DNA of 41,961 bases from Leminorella grimontii ATCC 33999 = DSM 5078 (GTDB lineage: Bacteria; Pseudomonadota; Gammaproteobacteria; Enterobacterales; Enterobacteriaceae): positions 1 through 41,961 of the forward strand of contig NZ_AUUA01000020.1 in NCBI RefSeq assembly GCF_000439085.1, written 5' to 3'. Position 1 is the stretch's first letter, and each line of letters begins with the position of its first letter. Positions 35,829-41,961 of the stretch are shown piece after piece. The notes beneath the pieces are model-generated. The model saw only the letters and a program-made list of their open reading frames with translations, was not told the DNA's origin and did not search any database. The translations under genes were made by a program, and so were the position numbers.

Positions 35829-36992
35829 ATGAAAAATTTAGCGTTGGCGTTATTCGCCGCATGCCTTTGGCTATCTTCTTTCTTCCCGGCTTATGCTGAC
35901 GGTGAGCACCGTGACGTGTACCTCGGCACCATTGGCGCTCAGTCCGTGGTGGTGGAACTGTCCGTTGAAGATGAGCCTAACGTCACCGGCCGCTATTTTT
36001 ATCAGCGTTATCGTAACGATATTGCCCTGTCGGGCGTTCGAAGCGCGGACGGCAGCTTCACGCTGTATGAAAATCGACAGGTAGAAAAGAACCCTTCTGC
36101 TATGACGCTATCCCCTGGTTCTGACGGCTCTCTGAAGGGGGAATGGCGCGGCGTTGGCGGTAAACGCTTAGTGGTGAACTTAACGCCACAACCGCAGCTC
36201 GAAGGTCATAAAGACGATACGCTTTATCTTCAGGCGCTGCGCCGTGAAAATCCCTATGACTACCAGCGCATCGCTGCTTCATCTTTGATGAAAGAGCGGG
36301 AGCAGACGTTTATGGGATATCGGCTGCAGTGGTGGCGAGAGCCGGTGTCCGGCATTCGCCTGTTTAGCGTTTTATCAGGATACCCACAGGCGTCTCTTAA
36401 AAAGATCAATGCGCACTTGCGCGATCGCCTGTGGAAAGAGGTCGTTAACTACCACAGCTGCCTATACGGCGGACTGCAAACCAGCGTCGGCCAGGCTGAT
36501 TTCACTCAAACCGTAACCCCAACCTATTTTTCGGAAAATGTGCTCAGCGCCAAGGTGTTCACCCACTTTTACTGCGGCGGAGCGCACCCTGACTTTGGCG
36601 ATTTTCCGATTAATCTTGACGTGAAGCAGGCCCGCGAGCTCTCTTTAGAAGACGTGCTGTGGCTGGGAAAGGGGGAACCCGTTTATTATGACGCTCAGGG
36701 AAGCTCAAATTCTACTTTCAGCGATTTTTCCGATTACCGTTCTCACATTCTCGCTCCTTGGTTAGTCAAGAAGATGTCGGAGTTACATCCAAAATCCATG
36801 TTGAAAAATGAAGAATGTGATTATCATACGCAAGAGTATTGGGCATTTGTGAATTGGCATTTTACGTCGGAAGGAATTCTCTTTAGTCCTTCATTCCCTC
36901 GTGTAGCGCGCTCCTGCGAATATCCCGAGTGGGCGACGATCCCCTATCGAGAAATTAAACGGCATCCTGGACGGTTTTCATTCTCTGATTAA
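35829..36992 (+). CDS. Exported protein of unknown function
   Basis: This 387-residue protein has a clear Sec signal (core LALALFAACLWLSSFFPA, cut after AYA near residue 23). The middle is beta-rich, and the C-terminal half (HFYCGGAHPDFGDFPINLD, LSLEDVLWLGKG) resembles the DUF3298/RsiV-type exported domain, at low confidence. Four to five cysteines could form disulfides in the periplasm. The Shine-Dalgarno is weak. Transcribed after hypF but probably separately. Confidence 0.78.
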   Translation: MKNLALALFAACLWLSSFFPAYADGEHRDVYLGTIGAQSVVVELSVEDEPNVTGRYFYQRYRNDIALSGVRSADGSFTLYENRQVEKNPSAMTLSPGSDGSLKGEWRGVGGKRLVVNLTPQPQLEGHKDDTLYLQALRRENPYDYQRIAASSLMKEREQTFMGYRLQWWREPVSGIRLFSVLSGYPQASLKKINAHLRDRLWKEVVNYHSCLYGGLQTSVGQADFTQTVTPTYFSENVLSAKVFTHFYCGGAHPDFGDFPINLDVKQARELSLEDVLWLGKGEPVYYDAQGSSNSTFSDFSDYRSHILAPWLVKKMSELHPKSMLKNEECDYHTQEYWAFVNWHFTSEGILFSPSFPRVARSCEYPEWATIPYREIKRHPGRFSFSD

Positions 36993-37669
36993 CTACCCTT
37001 TTTGTAACTATTTTCAGTTCGGATGAAACGCATCACAATCTGAAAAGTATTTTCTTTTGCCACTATTATTGTTGGTTGTTTTTTGATCGACAATAAACTA
37101 TTTCTATAAAACTTTCCTTATATCCTGAGTTTAGCCGTTTAAGTCCATAAAGTAATTTGTGTTCAAAAATATAAAACCATAGAAATAATGAGCACTTTTT
37201 GGGGCTTCTATAATTTGTAAGTTTGATTTTTTGTTAAATTTTATGTTTTCATTACAAATAAAAGATACCTTAATATCCTTCTTGTGCGAATGAATTTTGA
37301 AAAATACATTTATTTATCAATGTGTTAAAATGGTGTATTTTTATTTCAAAATGTAACTGTTTGAATAGAAAGAAATGTTATTTTTTTGTTACTTTTTTCG
37401 CTTGGAAATTTGACGTTACAATAAGAGACATCTAATCTTTAATTAAGGATAATTAATAAAAGTGTCGTTGCCAGGAGTTTGATAGGGTTAGTCAATAAGC
37501 AACTTAACATCGTTATTCAATAAGTATTACCTCCAAAAAACCGGCGGGAAGGTCTTCTGGGGGAGGGATGACTTATATTTGAAAGCCGAAATAACAACTA
37601 TTATTTGCGGAATTCAAGGACTGTTTAATTGCTTATAGACGACCCTCCGTTGGTCGCTAAGGGCTTATT
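36993..37669. other. AT-rich 0.68-kb region before the autotransporter
   Basis: No credible gene is present. The region is strongly AT-rich, with many T and A runs, unlike its neighbours; such stretches are often bound by H-NS. A possible weak promoter is TTGACG, 17 bases, TAATCT (37412-37440). A short inverted repeat CGACCC...GGTCG lies about 15 bases before the autotransporter ATG and could mask its AAGGG ribosome site. Confidence 0.55.
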
Positions 37670-40480
37670 ATGTCCTCAAAAAGACCACTATTAAAGCAAA
37701 CGTTCTATGTTACCGGCTCTTCCCTTCTCATTATGGCGCTTTCCGCCTGTGGCGGTGGTGGCGGCGGCGGTGGCGGCGGCGGGAATAACAACTCCAGTAA
37801 TGTCGGTTCGGGAAACCAGTCAGTGTCAAACCGAGACGGTATTATTTCGCCTACAGCACCGATTACACCAAACGCCTATAACCGAAATCTTTTCATTACT
37901 CAGGCCGCTGCGGCCAGAGAGGCTGGGTTTACCGGCGCGGGCGTCATCGTTGGCCTCATCGACAGCGGCGTATCAACCAGTAACGTAGCGCTTCAAAGCG
38001 TCGTAATCAAATCGTTGACCTACGTCGATCCTGCAACGAACAATACCAGCGTTGGAGACGTTCGCGGCCATGGCACCATGGTAGCTCAGGTGATCGCCGG
38101 TCAGCGCGTCGGCGACTTTTCCGGCGGCACTGCGCCTAGCGCATCCATCGTTAGTGCGCGAATCATTTCCGATACGCCGACGTCAGCCGGGACTCAGGGA
38201 TATTCGCTGACTCGCGTCAACTATGACGTAGCCGACGCCGGGGCGAAAATTCTCAATAACTCGTGGAGCATGCCTGAGTGGAGCGCTTCCGATACCGTTA
38301 CGACCAATAACTACGTTAACGCCTATCAGAATTTTGTGAAAACCCGAGGCGGCCTGGTGGTATTCGCCAGTGGAAACGACGGCGAGGCTAATCCTACTCA
38401 AATAGCGACGCTGCCGACGCTGGCGCCGACGGCTCAGCTGGAAAAGGGGTGGCTGGTGGTCAGCGCCGTAGACACCAATAACCCAGGTAAGCTCGCTGCC
38501 TACGCCAACGCCTGCGGCATCAGTATGAACTACTGTCTGGTGGCGCCCGGTACGGTATCCGTGACGACCGCCAGCGGCGACATGACCACCGTCTCCGGTA
38601 CGTCTTTTGCCGCGCCTCAGGTATCTGGCGCAGCGGCACTGGTTTGGCAGGCATTTCCCTACTTTAGCAACGATCTGGTTCGCCAGACGCTGTTGGGAAC
38701 GGCGACCGACATTGGTTCCGCCGGCGTTGACAGCACTTTCGGCTACGGTCTGTTGAATGCGGCAGCGGCGGTAAAAGGCCCGGCCAAGTTTGACTGGGGT
38801 GACGTCTCCGTAAGCTTTAACGGCTACACCTCAACCTGGAGTAACCCGATAAGCGGTAACGGCGGTCTGACTAAAGACGGTTCTGGTACGCTGGTTCTGA
38901 CGGAAAATGCGACCTACAGAGGAACGACAAACGTTCTGGGCGGTACGCTGGCTTCTGAAAAGCGCATTGCCTCTGCCGTTAACGTTGGGAGACTTGGCGC
39001 GCTGGACGTACGGCAGGTTGGCGGAAATGTTTATAATCAGGGCAGCGTCGTACTGCGAAACGGCGTAACCACGTTTAGCAGCAACTATACGCAAACGTCT
39101 GATGGCCAGCTGGCGATCGTGTTGGGCTCCACGTTGAACGTACAGGGAACGGCGAACGTTGCCGGCAACCTGCACGTATTGAGCGTTCCTCAGGGCTATG
39201 TGACGAAAACCCAGCAGGAAGTGCTTTACGCTCAGGGCGGCCTCCAGGGCACCTTTAATACCTTTACCAAGGCATCCGGCGTGTTCCTTGATGCGACGGT
39301 GGGTTACAACAGCAATCAGGCATGGCTGAACGTTCAGCGGGTAAACACCGCCAGCGTCTCCGGCATTGAATATACCGCGGCAGCCAGCTCTGGCGCTGCG
39401 AGGGTAGAACAGGCGTTTACCCTTCTGGATGCTCAGAACAGCGCATCTCCATCACCAAGCAGCGTGAAGGATAGCGAGTTCCTGAAGGCAGCCGCCAGCC
39501 TGCAGCAGTCACCTACGCCGCAGATAGCGCAGGCCTCTTTGGAAAGCCTGTCCGGGCAGCTGCCTGCCGCTAGCCGCGCTATGACGTTGCAGGCGGTAAA
39601 CGTAAACAGTCGCCAGGTTTCCGACCATATCGCACAGCTTATGGATGCGCCGGTCAGCAGCAGCTGGACGCAGAACGTCAATTACCAGAGCAGCATGACG
39701 GGAGGCGGTTTCTCCGGCGTGAACTACTCCATGAACGGTTGGGTAATGGGAAATGACGTTTTCCTGGATAAAAACACCTTCATCGGCTCATCGTTAACGC
39801 GCAGCGATACCTACGGCAGCCTGAGCCGCGGTTCTGAATACAATAGCGGAACCGTTGGCGAAGCCTCCCTGTACGGCGGCAAGATGTTTGACGCTTACTA
39901 TGTGACCGGGCGCGTCGCATCAGGGTATTACGACGGTCGCCAGAAGCGCACTCTGCTGCTGGGTACGAACTCTGAGCGCGTCAGCAGCGATCAGAGCGGC
40001 AATTACTTTACCGTCGGCAGCGAAGTGGGCTATCGGGTGAAAGGCGATAACTGGCAGGTAACGCCCTTTGTCGATACGCAATATATCAACCTGAAGCAGG
40101 ACGGATTTAAAGAGAACGGCGCTTCCGGCTTTGGCCTACAGGCCAAGTCCCAAACGACCGATCGCCTGCAGGCTGGTATGGGCATACGCGCCGGCTACGG
40201 CTGGGACATGGGGGATAAAGGCCGCGTTAACCTGACGGCGAAAACGCACTACCAGCGCGCCGTGGCTCAGAGCAACGAGCGCTACAGCGCCAGCTTCACC
40301 GGCGTTAATCAGTACATGCCTCTACGGGGCGCCGAGCTGCCGAGAGACGTCATGATGGTGGGCAGCGGCTTTGAATGGCTGCTAAACGACCAAATGATGC
40401 TGAACCTGCTCTATGAACAGTACTTCAGCGATGCGCAGAACGTGAACTCTGTGAATATGGGCTTTACGTTTACGTTCTGA
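37670..40480 (+). CDS. Lipidated subtilisin-like serine protease autotransporter
   Basis: This 936-residue type Va autotransporter has a signal ending in the lipobox LSAC (C27), followed by 11 glycines, as in NalP of Neisseria and SphB1 of Bordetella. The subtilase domain has the triad D98 (GLIDSGV), H134 (RGHGTMVA) and S312 (GTSFAAPQ). One autotransporter-associated beta-strand repeat lies near residue 400 (GSGTLVLTENATYRGTTNVLGGTL). A C-terminal barrel (about 660-936) ends NMGFTFTF with terminal phenylalanine. It likely stays tethered and processes other surface proteins, as NalP and SphB1 do. AAGGG precedes ATG. Confidence 0.94.
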   Translation: MSSKRPLLKQTFYVTGSSLLIMALSACGGGGGGGGGGGNNNSSNVGSGNQSVSNRDGIISPTAPITPNAYNRNLFITQAAAAREAGFTGAGVIVGLIDSGVSTSNVALQSVVIKSLTYVDPATNNTSVGDVRGHGTMVAQVIAGQRVGDFSGGTAPSASIVSARIISDTPTSAGTQGYSLTRVNYDVADAGAKILNNSWSMPEWSASDTVTTNNYVNAYQNFVKTRGGLVVFASGNDGEANPTQIATLPTLAPTAQLEKGWLVVSAVDTNNPGKLAAYANACGISMNYCLVAPGTVSVTTASGDMTTVSGTSFAAPQVSGAAALVWQAFPYFSNDLVRQTLLGTATDIGSAGVDSTFGYGLLNAAAAVKGPAKFDWGDVSVSFNGYTSTWSNPISGNGGLTKDGSGTLVLTENATYRGTTNVLGGTLASEKRIASAVNVGRLGALDVRQVGGNVYNQGSVVLRNGVTTFSSNYTQTSDGQLAIVLGSTLNVQGTANVAGNLHVLSVPQGYVTKTQQEVLYAQGGLQGTFNTFTKASGVFLDATVGYNSNQAWLNVQRVNTASVSGIEYTAAASSGAARVEQAFTLLDAQNSASPSPSSVKDSEFLKAAASLQQSPTPQIAQASLESLSGQLPAASRAMTLQAVNVNSRQVSDHIAQLMDAPVSSSWTQNVNYQSSMTGGGFSGVNYSMNGWVMGNDVFLDKNTFIGSSLTRSDTYGSLSRGSEYNSGTVGEASLYGGKMFDAYYVTGRVASGYYDGRQKRTLLLGTNSERVSSDQSGNYFTVGSEVGYRVKGDNWQVTPFVDTQYINLKQDGFKENGASGFGLQAKSQTTDRLQAGMGIRAGYGWDMGDKGRVNLTAKTHYQRAVAQSNERYSASFTGVNQYMPLRGAELPRDVMMVGSGFEWLLNDQMMLNLLYEQYFSDAQNVNSVNMGFTFTF

Positions 40481-40514
40481 TAGAAGCGTTGTTGCTATTT
40501 TTCCTGTCAACAAT

Positions 40515-40556
40515 TACCCCAGTAGCCGTCAAAGTAAAGGGCTACTGGGGTTTATG
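40515..40556 (+). terminator. Terminator of the autotransporter gene
   Basis: An 11-bp stem CCCCAGTAGCC / GGCTACTGGGG is followed by TTTATGTTTTT. It runs into the 3' end of the convergent NYN gene. Confidence 0.85.
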
Positions 40557-41234
40557 TTTTTGGGATTGGAGAGAAGGTTTTGGCCATGAAGATACCAAAC
40601 CATCTATATGCTCATGCAGATCTGGATTGATGTGGTTCCACATGGGATCGAGCACGAAGTCAATGCCTTCACGCCTTGCCAGTTTGGCTGCTGGTACAAA
40701 ATCACTGTCTCCTGCAATCAGAATAATTTGTTCAACGTTTTTATTATGGGCCAGTGATGATATGTCTAGGCCTATTTTCATATCGACGCCCTTTTGTCTG
40801 GTTTCATACCTGACGTCATTTTCTGTGAGCTGTTCGATGAGGATCTTGCCATTTAACAGCTCCTTAGTTTTCGCTGGTGTAATAACCCACTGGCCTTCAT
40901 CTGCTATGCGCCCCATTCGAAGGGCAATCTTTCTAAATTGCCGTAGTTCATTGTGAAATTCTTTCCTAAAATGGGCTTCAGGAGTGTCAGAGAAATTAAA
41001 TCCCTGTTTTGACACTGGATTCTGAGCGCGCTTCTCTAATGGCGGACAGTCATAGAAAAAGATGCGGTATAGATCCGGGGTAATGTGTTTCCTGTTTGCT
41101 TTGCGCAGATCGCCCAATAGGCCAGCGTATAAATCACGGGCGATTTGATTAGCGCTTTTATCTCGCCAATTGGGATAAAGCGTTCGATAACGCTTAATGA
41201 AGAAACTACCGTCTACCAGTATTGCTGTCTTCAA
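40542..41234 (-). CDS. NYN-domain (PIN-like) putative RNase
   Basis: This 230-residue protein has a NYN/PIN-like nuclease fold. Acidic metal ligands are visible in LVDGSFF (D8), KGVDMKIGLD (D151, D157) and LIAGDSDFVP (D176, D178). These are all the residues expected for activity. The C-terminal 25 residues are basic. The start codon is TTG (41234), with AGGGA seven bases before it and no ATG possible upstream, so expression is probably low. It lies alone between the autotransporter and frd. The substrate is unknown; a role in RNA decay or phage defence is speculation. Confidence 0.85.
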   Translation of the reverse strand: MKTAILVDGSFFIKRYRTLYPNWRDKSANQIARDLYAGLLGDLRKANRKHITPDLYRIFFYDCPPLEKRAQNPVSKQGFNFSDTPEAHFRKEFHNELRQFRKIALRMGRIADEGQWVITPAKTKELLNGKILIEQLTENDVRYETRQKGVDMKIGLDISSLAHNKNVEQIILIAGDSDFVPAAKLARREGIDFVLDPMWNHINPDLHEHIDGLVSSWPKPSLQSQKHKPQ

Positions 41235-41257
41235 TAAAATGTCCCTATTTTATTTGA

Positions 41258-41323
41258 AATAAAAAACCCCATATTTCGGAATGCTCACTATTTGGTGAGC
41301 TCGTACTCTATGGGGTGCTATTT
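41258..41323 (-). ncRNA. Short structured leader or sRNA ending in a terminator-like hairpin, before the NYN gene
   Basis: From the predicted start near 41323, about 66 nt are read. ACCCCATA (41309-41316) pairs with TATGGGGT (41266-41273); inside lies a second stem GCTCAC / GTGAGC (41283-41300). TTTTTT follows at once, so it looks like an intrinsic terminator, 24 bases before the NYN Shine-Dalgarno and start. It may attenuate the NYN gene or be a separate small RNA. Confidence 0.65.
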
Positions 41324-41329
41324 GTATGA

Positions 41330-41358
41330 AGTGTAAAGCTAGTTGACTTGGGAGTCAA
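41330..41358 (-). promoter_or_regulatory. Promoter of the NYN leader, with palindromic -35
   Basis: TTGACT (41353-41358), 17 bases, TACACT (41330-41335) on the minus strand. The -35 is one arm of the palindrome TTGACT-CCCA-AGTCAA (41343-41358), a possible operator. Confidence 0.65.
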
Positions 41359-41541
41359 AGAAAGCGAGTACTTTATTTATACGATATTGATACCAGAAAC
41401 ATTTCTTTTGGCAACTCGTCAAAAGAAAATTGGACGATGGATAGCATTTTTAACTTTGGTCGGGGAATAAGATGATGACCCTTTGTTATGGATAGCTCTT
41501 ACTCATAAGGGGACAATTTTGGGGGCCAGTTGTTTAAACAT
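41359..41541. other. Non-coding gap between NYN promoter and frd terminator
   Basis: No credible gene or RNA is seen here. The open frame on the plus strand overlaps frdD and the terminator and is not supported. Confidence 0.5.
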
Positions 41542-41567
41542 AAAAAAGCGCCCCGAATGCGGAGCGC
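41542..41567 (-). terminator. Terminator of the frd operon
   Basis: On the minus strand the 8-bp stem GCGCTCCG / CGGGGCGC with loop CATT is followed by TTTTTT. It lies 44 bases after the frdD stop. Confidence 0.9.
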
Positions 41568-41610
41568 CTTGTCTTCAGATAAAGCCTGACGGCCTGTTAC
41601 AGCATGCCTT

Positions 41611-41961
41611 TTACAACATAAACACGCCAACAATCGCCAGAATGCTCAACACGCTGGCAATGCCGTAAAACACCAGCTTGCCTGCAGGGATGTGCAGCTT
41701 CAGGTCGTGGCTCATGTGGTGCATGCGGTGCAGCCCGCACCATACCGGCAGAATAATCATCAGCAGCAGGAACACCCGGCCAATGAAGCTCTGACAGAAG
41801 GCCAGTATTCTCGGATAGCTCAGCGCTTCAGGCGCCCAGCCCAGCGGCAGAATAATCGCCACCAGAAGAATAATCGCGGGTGCGACAATCGCGCTCCACA
41901 TGCCGCCCGCGCCAAACAGGCCCCAGAATACCGGTTCGTCAGAACGCTTAGGGTTTTGGTC
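41611..41961 (-). CDS. frdD: Fumarate reductase membrane subunit D (partial at the window edge)
   Basis: The frame continues from the window edge ([20 protein letters not shown], then MWSAIVAP) to the stop at 41611. It covers all but about the first few residues of the 119-residue FrdD. Three membrane helices and [25 protein letters not shown] match E. coli. It anchors fumarate reductase and binds menaquinone. The ATG at 41901 is internal, not the start. The rest of frdABC lies outside. Confidence 0.95.
   Translation of the reverse strand, partial: DQNPKRSDEPVFWGLFGAGGMWSAIVAPAIILLVAIILPLGWAPEALSYPRILAFCQSFIGRVFLLLMIILPVWCGLHRMHHMSHDLKLHIPAGKLVFYGIASVLSILAIVGVFML

Noticed and set aside
37741-37795. 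Phase-variable homopolymer in the autotransporter signal region
   Set aside because: The glycine codons are mixed GGC/GGT/GGG, so there is no long mononucleotide tract that would shift the frame.
1-41961. CRISPR array, insertion sequence, integrase or attachment site
   Set aside because: No regularly spaced repeats, transposase, integrase or tRNA-end duplication was seen.

Overview
The window is chromosomal DNA from a member of the Enterobacterales. It opens in the distal end of an rRNA operon with the E. coli rrnD order (23S end, 5S, tRNA-Thr(GGT), 5S). It closes with murB-birA, coaA, hypF and the start of frdD, whose products read as close homologues of the E. coli proteins. I cannot name the genus from sequence alone. 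A member of Budviciaceae (Leminorella, Budvicia, Pragia and relatives) is one guess, at low confidence.

Layout. 1-1.08 kb: end of the rRNA operon, with mosaic duplicated spacer and two terminators. 1.5-18.1 kb: a compact formate hydrogenlyase-2 island. It holds a short FhlA/HyfR-type sigma54 activator, the selenoprotein formate dehydrogenase fdhF, the ferredoxin hydN, and a complete hyfABCDEFGHIJ operon that ends in its own HycI-type maturation protease. An orphan Flp-type prepilin gene lies just upstream. Two sigma54 (-24/-12) promoters, ahead of hydN-fdhF and ahead of hyfA, each have the same quasi-palindromic element 78 bp upstream. This makes them a two-operon regulon, probably driven by the activator at 1474. 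18.9-26.5 kb: a second sigma54 system. Divergent from a YgeV-like activator is an operon for diaminopropionate ammonia-lyase (dpaL), an M20 hydrolase, a D-aminoacylase and an MFS carrier. It has a perfect consensus -24/-12 promoter and palindromic TTATCA/TGATAA sites.

Two small loci flank this second system, at 18.3-18.85 kb and 27.1-27.6 kb. I read both as ZorO-OrzO-like type I toxin-antitoxin modules. Each has a 25-29 residue hydrophobic peptide with the ALLRL motif behind a 5' leader of about 180 nt. A divergent sRNA gene is inferred from its promoter, terminator and a duplicated pairing segment. The pairing segments differ between the loci, which would give locus-specific immunity. These RNAs were inferred by reading the sequence and are not in any ORF-based annotation.

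27.6-35.8 kb: a periplasmic metallo-beta-lactamase-fold hydrolase, an unrecognised cytoplasmic protein, acylphosphatase, murB-birA, coaA followed by an unrecognised downstream gene, and hypF, which makes the CN ligands that hydrogenase-4 needs. 35.8-40.5 kb: an exported protein of unknown function, an AT-rich 0.68-kb gap, and a lipidated subtilisin-like autotransporter. 40.5-41.3 kb: an NYN-domain putative RNase with a TTG start, behind a short structured leader that ends in a terminator-like hairpin. The window ends inside frdD.

The main novelty candidates are the paired ZorO/OrzO-like loci, the leader-hairpin/NYN gene, the shared hydrogenase enhancer element and the self-contained FHL-2 island.
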